A DNA stretch of 64,000 nt from SAR324 cluster bacterium (GTDB lineage: Bacteria; SAR324; NAC60-12), in the NCBI GenBank assembly GCA_028281495.1, contig JANQJU010000032.1, positions 1 to 64,000 of the forward strand, written 5' to 3'. The position numbers were made by a program, and so were the translations under genes. Below the pieces are notes generated by a model. That model worked only from the letters and a program-made list of their open reading frames with translations, searched no databases and was not told the DNA's origin. Numbering within the stretch: the stretch's first letter is position 1; each line of letters starts with the position of its first letter. Shown here piece after piece: positions 36,101 to 44,700 of this stretch.

Positions 36101-36790
36101 CAGTTGCGTTACGAATTGGAAGGAGAACCGATCTGGGATCCCTCGTGGCAATACACCTTCGAATCGGAGCCTCCCGGATTCCTCAATCACAATTTCCCGA
36201 TCTGCTTAGGCCAAGTGGAGTTGAGCAATGACGGTCTGATCGGTTATTTCCTCAACCAAAATTACCGTCAATTTAATGCCGTTCAACTGCCCAGTCCCAC
36301 CTCGTTTGCTTATTTCAAAACAATCGAACCGGGCAATTTTGTCGACCTCAAGTTCATGGATCCACAGCCACAATATGTCACCTTGTTGATCGACCCACGA
36401 GCCTCGGTGCATGCAACGACCGATATCTTGCCCACCGCGATTCTCAATCTGCCAACACGGTATATCGAGCCTGCCCTGGCGGCCATGGAGATTCATTTTC
36501 ATGTCGGTCCTTTCCTTTCCAATTTAGAAGGGGTCGAAGCAGGAGTTGAGACAGGAATGGAAATAGGAGATGAAGCAGGGGACGAAGAAAAGCAATCCGA
36601 CCGAATCTTTATTCCCATGCCGGCGGTCAATACAGGCCAGTGGAATTTTGTGGTCCAAGATGGAGACCAAAAACAGGCTTATGAACTGAAGTCAACGGAT
36701 CAAAATGCGGATCTCACCACGGATGCCCCGGTTCTCCGATCCGGCTGGCTGCATTGGTCGAGACGCCAAAAAACTCCACCTAAGGATTAA
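33167..36790 (+). CDS. 1207-aa protein of unknown function, DUF6603-operon member
   Basis: This is a large soluble-looking protein with no named domain and no signal peptide. Seen: YLHWTLPDALRQGRF (about residues 62-76), FPLVPNRWLVLRYSG, AWVVESDHL, a central helical stretch with coiled character (DYRKDLEHYDSRISDKNFKLQLDK begins near residue 408), WSPLYLMWEVNYYPIPF (~622), and a C-terminal beta region with two short acidic insertions (EAGVETGMEIGDEAGDEE near 1125-1142). The LHW.LPDAL plus VPNRWLV combination recurs, as I recall, in uncharacterised bacterial proteins encoded beside the 775-aa type. It starts 3 bases after the 775-aa gene with only a weak AGG. It is probably a structural partner in the same complex (inference). 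Confidence 0.72.
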   Translation: MANPETLYIPMNIQALAVNDHVRDGQSFLRWEMNFRSLEEYVSPIPDGPTSSWRGKKEAIGVYLHWTLPDALRQGRFSAPDSDSEEEDIQFPLVPNRWLVLRYSGSLEKRTATAWVVESDHLDGNNGTSTYLDPFSPAIPKQTLIGRKFDLNGWKENHDQELFLTAIGPGELTFSAYQPYVNNVFSIHDPLDGVKDKEILSYLVVGWYSDPSADILASIEDSESFEEILAHLEWRLVDVASEKTAQRIFCHGMVHGLQWDLGRKATDDIRPVGSDVTLSLGDTAIDALSALIAEQSSEDDTIQPHLLEAFQYDLLPMLDEPDGRDLLYQAIYKAWFGASQGGHRFVITKQPTDSETVDPDVENDMDEPGWLIQLNQDQAKYDHAARVLNQHQWNLYRLWWTYGRFGKLKKDYRKDLEHYDSRISDKNFKLQLDKNKDGSFASQVQEKLAEVKSLLQAIPHGASQDALLSSIADYAAKQKLPDEFELKRVNADPFYHPADPVVLIAGAKASGLVIRTEPLVCRFAEELIHGCSLDDQDIDVNALKGIIPTLDLSQLPTGIEPLVAEFFLLDPDNAQQVATGVLEKDDAETLQQVRSEMESRTAMWGNSPDHSLEPWQQAWSPLYLMWEVNYYPIPFVEEGTENWKFDGRRYQWSGEGGAQEPLKKTFRGRTFLTPQSNFNFHSRLTDFRRRHPQLQTEELEALDRFIASTHQWDFLSQSLEGLTSQLAYRNPEMNRTPGTSAPDLSQLIQFQTQSTPILGETPHPKNGWKDSEFQDFRSGQFTLESLTLVDTFGQSVEVVTEQSRLQTQPYLAPHLKPQHWVNTMATDRFVEFSPRLLQPARLNFDYVSSRDDDRVIHLSSDVNPICAWIVPNHLDRALECFDPHGKHLGKVKVIQFQGEPTVFWEAASENEYPTVASLQEDFPHLAEFLEGIVEEGANAYDFLLQVVDSTLWTIDPLGDRSDANVSVWVGRPLVLARAQLRYELEGEPIWDPSWQYTFESEPPGFLNHNFPICLGQVELSNDGLIGYFLNQNYRQFNAVQLPSPTSFAYFKTIEPGNFVDLKFMDPQPQYVTLLIDPRASVHATTDILPTAILNLPTRYIEPALAAMEIHFHVGPFLSNLEGVEAGVETGMEIGDEAGDEEKQSDRIFIPMPAVNTGQWNFVVQDGDQKQAYELKSTDQNADLTTDAPVLRSGWLHWSRRQKTPPKD

Positions 36791-36850
36791 TTCAACCCAA
36801 GGATTGACCCATGTTTTGACGATGGAAAATTCCCATCAGGAAAGGAACCC

Positions 36851-38629
36851 ATGCGCACCGAATATGAAGACGACGAAGATGAAACCTTATTGACTTATTC
36901 TGTCAACACGTTTCCCCGACCCATTCAGGTCAGCCCGCCTACTGCTAGCAACAACGGGAATGCTTCTGAGTCTGCGGAAGCCGACGATGCCGTTTCCAAA
37001 GCAGCCATCACAATCGTGGTTTCCAACAATGATCGCTATGATGACATCTGCTGCAAAAGCCTCCGGTTTGAATTTGAAACTGGCGAAGGAGCGACCGAAT
37101 TGACGACGGACCCAGAGTCCATCACCCCCATTTCTTCTACGGGCAATTGGCAGATTAGCAACAACAAAGATGGTTCGTTTTCGGCCAATCCCAAGACAGA
37201 TGCGGATCGATTGATTACCGAGGAAGGACTTGCTTTCGAACTCAAAAATATCAAGGTCAACCGATCTGTAGGCACGTTTACTCTAACGATCATTGAAGAA
37301 TCCCAACCGCAAGAGGGGGAAGAACCCTGTGGTGACACCGGTTATGAAGAACGAGAAAAAGAAATCAACTTGGCGAAATTTCCGTTTGGCTTTTATGCGG
37401 GGAACTTCCGGCCAGAATATCCCATGGTGAAAAACAAGGAGCGTATCAATTTGCTCTGGGATGGCTCCGCATTGGCGGAATATTGGATTGCCTACGATGA
37501 CCAAGATCCGATCGATATTTCCAACAAACGAAAATGGAAGTCTCGTCCTTTACACAACACCACCACTTTCATTCTGAAAGCCATCGCCAAGATCGACGAA
37601 GACTTGGAGATTGAAGATCCTCCAACCCTGTATTTTTCCACGACGGTGATCGTGGCCAATCCCGAGTTTTTAGCTACAAGTACGGCCATTTCAGACAACA
37701 CGGATTTGGAAGCCTTAAAGGCCACGGCAAAATCCACTCTTTATGCGGAAAATAAAACGAAAGACTCCAGCGAATATGCGGCAGAGTTCATCAACGACTC
37801 TAAAAATGTGGGTGCAATGCACGTTAAAAACAAAGGCAATTTCCGGGCGGCATTGATTGAAAGCACCTCAGGCAATGCCAGTACTTTGCGTGCCGTCAAT
37901 TCCAGTACGTCGGGTAGTGATGGCCGTGCGTCGTATCTGGAAAGTCGGTCCAAAGATGCCTCCACGCTCTGGGTGCAAAACAAATCGACTTCAGGAGGAC
38001 ACGGAGCTTGGATCAACAATGCTTCCAAAGCCTCAGCCTTGGTTGTGAAAAATGATAAAGGTGGCTACGCCTTGGATGTGAGAGGTGATGCCTTGATGAG
38101 CGGCGAAGTGTTTGTGGAAGGGACCTTTAGTGGTTTGAAAGAACAACAGCCGATTGATCCCACAACCTTAAAAACATATTACGCAACGACGGACGGATTT
38201 ATTTGCATGTACCTCTCCCCGAATTACAGTCAAAGTTATCGTTCCGGTTGGATCGCTGTCATGCTCTATGACAAAAGCATAAATAGCTTCAATCCCTATG
38301 TGTCAGCAACGCTCGAAGGTGCTTCGGCAACAGCGGTCATCAAAAAAGGAGATCGAGTGTGGTTTAACACCAGCCTTTATAATGTTTACCATAAAGTTTA
38401 CTTTCGCCCACTGGGTAAAGGGAAATTGGAAGAAGAAAAAAACCTATCCAAACAGCAAATTCAAGAGCTGGAAGCATCGGCTGGTGAACAAACTCAAGCT
38501 GTGCATGCGCAGTTTGACGAACGTCGCCATCAGTTCCTTGATGCGCTTGAGAAAGTCTTGGATCAACCCATTTCTGAAGAGAAACGAACCACTCTGAATG
38601 AGGCACTCAAAACACTGATTGGAGGTTGA
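36851..38629 (+). CDS. 592-aa cap-and-stalk protein (fibre- or adhesin-like)
   Basis: Three parts are visible. Residues 10-280 are two beta-sandwich-like domains: LLTYSVNTFP...TIVVSN, then KFPFGFYAGNF...LLWDGSALAEYWIAY...NTTTFILKA...VIVANPEFLA. Residues ~295-425 are short repeats of about 20 residues built on 'A..V.N.S..G' (YAENKTKDSSEYAAEFIND, MHVKNKGNFRAALIE, WVQNKSTSGGHGAWINN), like trimeric beta-fibre stalks of phage-tail proteins. Residues ~440-520 form another compact domain, and the last ~70 are a charged coiled coil (EEEKNLSKQQIQELEASAG onward). There is no signal peptide. AAGGA precedes the start, and a 60-base gap separates it from the 1207-aa gene. It is likely the target-binding or display fibre of the operon's product (inference). 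Confidence 0.72.
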   Translation: MRTEYEDDEDETLLTYSVNTFPRPIQVSPPTASNNGNASESAEADDAVSKAAITIVVSNNDRYDDICCKSLRFEFETGEGATELTTDPESITPISSTGNWQISNNKDGSFSANPKTDADRLITEEGLAFELKNIKVNRSVGTFTLTIIEESQPQEGEEPCGDTGYEEREKEINLAKFPFGFYAGNFRPEYPMVKNKERINLLWDGSALAEYWIAYDDQDPIDISNKRKWKSRPLHNTTTFILKAIAKIDEDLEIEDPPTLYFSTTVIVANPEFLATSTAISDNTDLEALKATAKSTLYAENKTKDSSEYAAEFINDSKNVGAMHVKNKGNFRAALIESTSGNASTLRAVNSSTSGSDGRASYLESRSKDASTLWVQNKSTSGGHGAWINNASKASALVVKNDKGGYALDVRGDALMSGEVFVEGTFSGLKEQQPIDPTTLKTYYATTDGFICMYLSPNYSQSYRSGWIAVMLYDKSINSFNPYVSATLEGASATAVIKKGDRVWFNTSLYNVYHKVYFRPLGKGKLEEEKNLSKQQIQELEASAGEQTQAVHAQFDERRHQFLDALEKVLDQPISEEKRTTLNEALKTLIGG

Positions 38630-38631
38630 CT

Positions 38632-39432
38632 ATGCCGTTTAAAGCCAATGATGATCAGTCCGATAGCTTACTTTCTTATGAAGTGACCACGCATCCCAAC
38701 CCCCTGCAAGCCCGCCCGGAAGACGATTTAGAAGTCGAACGCAGCACCTTGACAATTGTGGTTTCCAATCCGTTGGAAACTCCGGTCTTGTGTAAAGAAA
38801 TTCAAATAAAGATCCCTCATGGCACTCAGGCCGACCGATTGACAGACGATTTGTTTTCCCTCGATGTGCGTGTTTCCTCAAAGGCTTGGAAATTTAAGGA
38901 CACCAAAGATGGACTCATTACCTTAAGCCCTAAATCGGGAGATCCTTTTCTATTTGATGACGATGGGGGGGTGATTGAGCTTTACCACATCCGCGTCAAT
39001 GAACAGGTAGGAACCGTGTTGTTGACCATTCAAGAACAGACCAAGACGCAGGAGGACCAATCCAGTTCCGATTTCGAAACACGAACGGCGGTCTTACCCA
39101 TCCCTAAATTTCCCTATGGATTCCAATTGCACAATTTTCGACCGTTGACACCGCTGGTCGCCAACGGCGAGTCCGTGACCTTAAAATGGGATGGGTATGG
39201 GCTGGCCCGCTATGAGATCGCTTATGGGAGTGACACGGTCACGGTGGTCGATGTGTCGGGAAAGCCCCAATGGAAATCTCCCCCCTTGAATCGAACCACC
39301 ACCTTTATCTTGCGAGCCTTTGTCACCGACATCGGCGCTGCCACCGGCACCGTAGAATTCGATCTCACCACCACCGTGATGGTCGCCAACCCCGAATTTC
39401 TCGCCACCCAGATGGTGGTTGCAAATGGCTGA
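38632..39432 (+). CDS. 266-aa cap-only paralog of the 592-aa fibre protein
   Basis: It aligns end to end with residues ~10-280 of the preceding protein: LLSYEVTTHPNPLQ, TIVVSN, KFPYGFQLHNFRPLTPLV, LKWDGYGLARYEIAY, RTTTFILRA, TTVMVANPEFLATQ. It stops exactly where its neighbour's stalk begins. GGAGG lies six bases before ATG 38632-38634; a TTG at 38626 is in frame but less likely. The gap to the previous stop is 2 bases. It ends the plus-strand operon and converges on the Tc toxin genes. It may compete with or co-assemble with the long form. The similarity is moderate, so the duplication is old. Confidence 0.75.
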   Translation: MPFKANDDQSDSLLSYEVTTHPNPLQARPEDDLEVERSTLTIVVSNPLETPVLCKEIQIKIPHGTQADRLTDDLFSLDVRVSSKAWKFKDTKDGLITLSPKSGDPFLFDDDGGVIELYHIRVNEQVGTVLLTIQEQTKTQEDQSSSDFETRTAVLPIPKFPYGFQLHNFRPLTPLVANGESVTLKWDGYGLARYEIAYGSDTVTVVDVSGKPQWKSPPLNRTTTFILRAFVTDIGAATGTVEFDLTTTVMVANPEFLATQMVVANG

Positions 39433-39446
39433 TTTTTAATAATCAG
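39429..39446. terminator. Possible weak hairpin in the 24-bp convergent gap
   Basis: CTGATT-TTTAAT-AATCAG forms a 6-bp stem with 6-base loop overlapping the last codons and stop of the fibre paralog. The plus operon and the Tc operon converge here with only 24 bases between stops, so a shared terminator is expected. The stem is weak and lacks a T-run. Confidence 0.3.
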
Positions 39447-39456
39447 GCTAGGTACC

Positions 39457-41691
39457 TCACAATTGATCTTCCTCTAAAGCTTTGTAGAGCGCCCTTTTGT
39501 TCTGATACGTTTTGGCGTTTTTCTTTCGGGTGAAGACTTTGCGTTTCGCCGGAGCCGTCTGTTCTAAAGGTCTCTTGTTACTTGTCATCTGTTTATCGGC
39601 ATCATCTGCTAAAAAGTCTTTGAGAGGTCGCACTTTAAATACGTGGCTAGCTGCTGTCGTGTCTTTATTGGAATCGGCTATCTCTGAGACATGGTAAAAT
39701 TCTGCTTCATCTTCGGATTCTTTATCACTCTCATCGACACCTTGATAAAAAGCATTGGTTGCTTTGCTGAACCCGCCAGCCTGGTTTTGTCCGGTCTGGT
39801 ATGGGTTCTGAAAAACAAACGCTGCGGAGGGTGCCACTTTCAAGATTTCCGGCACCACTTCTGTTCCACACTGTTCAGCTCCCTTCCCTGAACAGGCTTC
39901 ATTGGTTGAAGAAAGATAAACGAGATCTGCTGGATCTAAAGGGATCGTTTTTCCTGCACTGTCCACCACTTGTTTGTCTTGCAAAATTGCGGCAGCAACC
40001 CCTTCGGTATGCCCTCGCTGTCTTTGGTCATAAGGCTTTGCCATGGTCAATTTTTTATTTCCCATCCCTAAACTCAACATAGAAATATAGGTCGATTTTT
40101 TGCCTTTTTTGAATTTCATGGTCAATATATTACGGGTCGTGTTCGTTCTTCGTTGTATTCTACGAGCGACCCTAAATTTGCTGCTCTTAATCTTTTCCTG
40201 AGACATCGTGACTGTACTTTGGCTCCCCCCTGGTGCCGTGGTTTTGGTAGTTCCACCGAAATCGACCTGAGTGATGGGATTCCCTCCTACAAACCCATAC
40301 AAATTCAACCCATCGATGGTTCCTGCGGGATCAGGACTCAACCAACGGGCCTGCCACGAACTGTAATAACGGGCCCCATAGTAATACAGCCCGGACCCTG
40401 CATCCTGCTCTTCTCCGGAGTACCGGTATCGTTTCAAATCCACAACGGCCTTATTCATTGCTGCAAGCAGGGAAGTGCCTCCATATGGGTAGTATTCCTG
40501 GTAGCTCAACAACTGCCCATGCGAGTCCACTTCAACCATGGCCGAACCAAGTCGATTTCCCAATTGGTAGCTGATTTCAGCCTCAGTCTCCGGAGCATGG
40601 CCCGTGAGCCAATAGCGCCATTCTGCATTACAATGGGTTTCTGCCATCAAACGAATCACATGCCATTCTTTAATGAGAGTTCCTGCTGAATCCCATTCGC
40701 GATGGACCTCAAAATCGCCTAGATAAATGGTTTCCTGAGTGCCTTTGAGTTTGCGGATGCGGTTTCTTCTTTGGTCATAAGTATAGGTTTCGACACGACC
40801 TTCCTCGAAGGACACCTTTTGAATCTGGTCTTGGTAATTCCAAACCAGATCTGGAGTCCTGCCCAAGGTGAGTTGGTTCCCATTGGGGTCATAGTCAATG
40901 GACTGTTGATCAACCCCTCCTGTTCCATGAAAAGAGATGGACTCCAAACGATTGGACTTCTCCTCAAAGGTCATTTGTTGAAAGAGGGAGGTTCCCAAAT
41001 CGGTATGGGTGATTCGCTTCAGATTATTGCTCTCATCATAGTCAAATTGTTGGGTGTAGTTTTGTAAAGGATAAGAGCCTTGGAGAGGCAAGAGTTTATT
41101 GCCGACTTGATCTTGATTTTGTTGGGTTTGTTCCCACATCCCAGCGATTTCTCGACCACCGGCTTCGATCAGTTGATACAGGGGATTGTAAGTATAATCG
41201 ACCTCCAAGGGGACAGCTGATTGAGACATTGCCACAGGAGCTTCATCGGACAAATGCACGACATTGTCTTCGGGGTCATACTGGTAAGTCAGAGCTTGTA
41301 GTTGGTTTCCCTTGGACGTTTGGGTGGTGATGTGAGTCATCTGGAAGGTGAGGGGATCGTAGTCATAAACGGTTTGCATCCCATTGCCATAGCGGATGGT
41401 TTTTCGTTGTCCTCTGGCGTTGTAAGTGAATGCTTGGATTTGGGGAGCGGTGTTGGTATCGCCATTATCGAGGGTGATCTTTTGGAGTTGACTGAGCGCA
41501 TCATAGCGATAGGCCAATTGGTGGGCATCGGGTGTGTTGACTTCGGTGGGTCGGTCTAGGGCATCATAAGTGAAATCGGTGGTGAAGCAGGAATCATTGT
41601 CCAACAGATTGGCTAGCAGGGGCGGCAAAGGAGTTGGAGCATTCGTTTCTCCAGTCCCTTCAATTGGGTCGGATCTCAGAGTCTTTGACAT
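39457..41691 (-). CDS. tccC: TcC subunit of Tc toxin: Rhs core plus variable C-terminal toxin
   Basis: Residues ~38-420 are YD repeats (TYDALDRPTEV, YDPNGNQL). Then comes the Rhs-associated core RYSGEEQDAGSGLYYYGARY...WLSPDPAGTIDGLNLY...NPITQVDFGG (421-480), whose Asp residues mark the aspartyl autoprotease site. In Tc toxins this half-shell closes on TcB and the downstream C-terminus is cut off inside. That C-terminus (~480-744) is unlike the core: basic, ending in KRKVFTRKKNAKTYQNKR. It contains GHTEG (561-563 HTE) and STNEACSGKGAEQCG (Cys600, Cys608), resembling the HxE...C...C zinc site of deaminase-fold toxins (inference, moderate). The gene is shorter at the N-terminus than usual TcC. 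GGAG directly follows the TcB stop, ten bases before this start. The symbol is class-level. Confidence 0.88.
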   Translation of the reverse strand: MSKTLRSDPIEGTGETNAPTPLPPLLANLLDNDSCFTTDFTYDALDRPTEVNTPDAHQLAYRYDALSQLQKITLDNGDTNTAPQIQAFTYNARGQRKTIRYGNGMQTVYDYDPLTFQMTHITTQTSKGNQLQALTYQYDPEDNVVHLSDEAPVAMSQSAVPLEVDYTYNPLYQLIEAGGREIAGMWEQTQQNQDQVGNKLLPLQGSYPLQNYTQQFDYDESNNLKRITHTDLGTSLFQQMTFEEKSNRLESISFHGTGGVDQQSIDYDPNGNQLTLGRTPDLVWNYQDQIQKVSFEEGRVETYTYDQRRNRIRKLKGTQETIYLGDFEVHREWDSAGTLIKEWHVIRLMAETHCNAEWRYWLTGHAPETEAEISYQLGNRLGSAMVEVDSHGQLLSYQEYYPYGGTSLLAAMNKAVVDLKRYRYSGEEQDAGSGLYYYGARYYSSWQARWLSPDPAGTIDGLNLYGFVGGNPITQVDFGGTTKTTAPGGSQSTVTMSQEKIKSSKFRVARRIQRRTNTTRNILTMKFKKGKKSTYISMLSLGMGNKKLTMAKPYDQRQRGHTEGVAAAILQDKQVVDSAGKTIPLDPADLVYLSSTNEACSGKGAEQCGTEVVPEILKVAPSAAFVFQNPYQTGQNQAGGFSKATNAFYQGVDESDKESEDEAEFYHVSEIADSNKDTTAASHVFKVRPLKDFLADDADKQMTSNKRPLEQTAPAKRKVFTRKKNAKTYQNKRALYKALEEDQL

Positions 41692-41701
41692 GGCAAGCTC
41701 C

Positions 41702-44700
41702 TTAGGAATTGGGTGTAGAGGGAGTGAACTTTTTTTGAAGAGCCTTTAAAGCAGCAATCACTACGGAGGAATCATTGGTGTTAAAGATATTCCAGTTCAA
41801 AACCTCTAAGTCTCTTTTGCCACAAACTCGGCTCTCCCTTAACATCCTACCCGTAATGCTGTGACAAGCATTAAAGTTCAGACCCGCTTGGTCGAAAAGA
41901 GCCACTTGTTTGCCTCGATTATTCCAGGTTTCAGGGTTCTCAAAAATTAGGACTCCATTGAGTTTTGTATCTCCATAAAACAAATATTCCACCACCTCAT
42001 TTAAAGGGGCACCATCCCCACCCGTTACTTTTTTTTGTATCAGCCGTTGGAGATCATCATAATGATATTGGATCACGAAATTACGAGAATCTCTGGTGTA
42101 GATCACTCTCTGCATGGTGCTGAACAATCGCCAATGGGTACCAGCGTCTACAGATATCGTCTTAATTGAATCCCCAGACAAAGTGTGCGTATATTCAAAG
42201 TTGTGATACCCACCATTAAGCAAACGCTCATCTGCACTCCATTGTTGGAACCCCATTAAATCTAGCATCACGTAATTGCTACTACCCACCATGCCGTAAC
42301 GATAGGTTTGAATCACCCGTGCCAAATTGTCCAATAACTGGACTTGGGGCTGATTGGCAAAAGGTGCTGTCTTTTCCGCAGCAACCTTTTCCCAGTGAGC
42401 GAGCTGATCTCGGTTCTCATAATACTCTGTTTCGGTGAGGGTATTGTTTCTATCAAAAAAAAGGATTGTCCAGGGAGAGGGAGTAAAACGTTCTGTCAAG
42501 CCACCATAGAGTTGGTGGGCTAAGAATCCTTGTGAGTTTGTCACTGGAAGCGGAGGTTCTGGGGTGAGTTCCCCATAAAGGGTCTTACTGCGAAAACCTT
42601 TAGGGTATTCTGTTAGGACCAAACGCCCTAAAGGGTCGTAAAACAAAGTGGGAGAGACCCCTAGTTTTTGCAAAGCCTCTTGATCCGTATAAGTATATTT
42701 ATCCGTAAAAAATGGTTCGTATTTTCTGACAACAAGATCCTTATTGTTATAGCGTACTGCCCCTGTGGTTAACCAGATATCTTGAGGGGATACTTTTTGA
42801 TCGTGGCCATCACGACCCGTTTCCCAATAACCTTGAGCAGCGTCTTCTGCTTTGAGTTTGCTTTGCAGCTCTCGACCAAAACCATCACTATATTGAAGAA
42901 TGGTTTGTATCGGACCACCCGGCATTCCGTCATGGGGATAGTCCTCAGCAACTAAATTGATACGAAAGGCCGGAGTAGAAGTGAGGTCGTAATAAAAATA
43001 ATGGGCAGCTCCTTTTAAGTAGGTATTTGGGTGGTCTATCAGATCCTGCACGCTAGCAGGACGAGGCCATTCGCGGCCGGGGGCGAATAGAGAATCGAAT
43101 CCACAGGTTTGCCCTCCTTCGGTACCATAATAGGAACTGACCGACACCATTCCTAACGGATCGAGCAAAACTTCAGATGTATTCCCGTTCATATCCTGAA
43201 TCGCCTCTGGCGACACGTGCTGGTAGTTGATCCGCGTCATTTCTGTTGTATTTTCTGAAGAATCGATGACCTTTTTGACCAACAGGTGGTAATCGTCGTA
43301 GTGATAGTGCAACGGATTGCCAAAAGGATCCGTCACGGTTTTTACCAAATAAAATTGAGAAGCATCGTGGTAAGTATGGTAACTGCCTGGATTCCAAAAA
43401 AATTCAGAGGCATCACCTTGGGAAAAGGTGACATACCCCCCCCCATCGGAGTCGGTACCGGTCAGGCTTTGTTCGATTTGGGACGGCGTCAAAATACCTT
43501 GAAATGCTGCTATCGTGATCTGTTTATCCAATTCAGCCAGCCTCACACTATGGAGGAGGATCTGAGGTGTGACCGTTCCAAGTGGAAGAGGATTCGTCTG
43601 ATTGGCTTCGCAATAATAATATCTCCCCCACTGGCGTAGTTGTGTGTCGAGACTGGAGAATTGATGGACGATCTTTTCGTACAATTCCTCGAAGGTGAAA
43701 TACTGACCGTGAGCCGGGGTGAGTTTCCGAATTTCGTAATCCTTCCTTTCCACGGGCACCCCTAACAGATAACGAGTTTCTTCATCTTGGTTAATCCAAG
43801 CATTTTGTGTGGAAAGGATTCGAAGTTGAGTTTGTTGACTACGAGTGGAAGGGGCTAAACCCGCTCCATGATTGGAGCGCCTACCATAGGTCACTTCACA
43901 AGACTGGAGAACGTGGCCATAAGTGTCGGTTTCTAAAACCAAATGGTGAGAGGTCTGGGGATCGTTGGGGTTCCGTTCATACTCAGATTGGAGGGATTCC
44001 AAATCATGGACTAGACAAACACTGTACTTATGAGTCCCCTTCGCTTGGATCTGTTGGACTTTGTACCGATTTTCGGTGACCCGGTATGGCACAGACTCCC
44101 ATTGGGATTTGTCTAGACCATAAATTTCAGTTCTTAGGATAGTCCCTTGGAGGCTTCGATGAGCCTCACGGAGAGCGTCTCCTTCCATGTCAGCAGGTTC
44201 GAAAAGTGTATTCGGCAGCGTTAGCGCTTGGGAATCTCCCTTAAAATATTCTTTTTTATATTCCTCCAAAAGATCGGTTTCTTTTAACCAAGCACCCACA
44301 TGGTACCAGGTCTTATGTCGTACAGGGGGAACATAATAAGGGGATGGGGGGGCATCCTGTTCCAAAATCAAATCAATCAATTCTTCGGCATCCTGGCGTT
44401 CTACGTATCCAAACCCCCGAAATTCTCTTTCAGTCCCATCGTAATAGCCGTGGCGATAGCGATAAGTATGGGTGAGGCGGGTGTTTGAAATCAAATCACG
44501 CTGGATGACCTTTTCAATCACTTGGACGGGAAACGGCAAACGGGTCACCCAGAAGTTGCCTGCTTTTTTGTCTTCCAAATAAAATTTTGTAGAGCTGGCA
44601 TACTGAATCTCGGTCTGCCCACCCATGTTATTGGAGAGGTGGGTCAATAGATAAGGTTTTTGGTTGCTACTGAAATCATAATACCAGTGTTGGGGGGTGG

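Noticed and set aside
36851..38629. Phage tail fibre of a prophage
   Set aside because: No capsid, sheath, baseplate, terminase, lysis or integrase gene is present nearby; the stalk resemblance is only to trimeric fibres in general.
39429..39446. Strong bidirectional terminator in the convergent gap
   Set aside because: The stem is only six A/T-rich pairs without a T-run; kept only as a low-confidence feature.
41692..41701. Frameshift splitting a fused TcB-TcC gene
   Set aside because: The stop is followed by a proper GGAG and ATG at good spacing, and both proteins continue sensibly, so they are separate genes.
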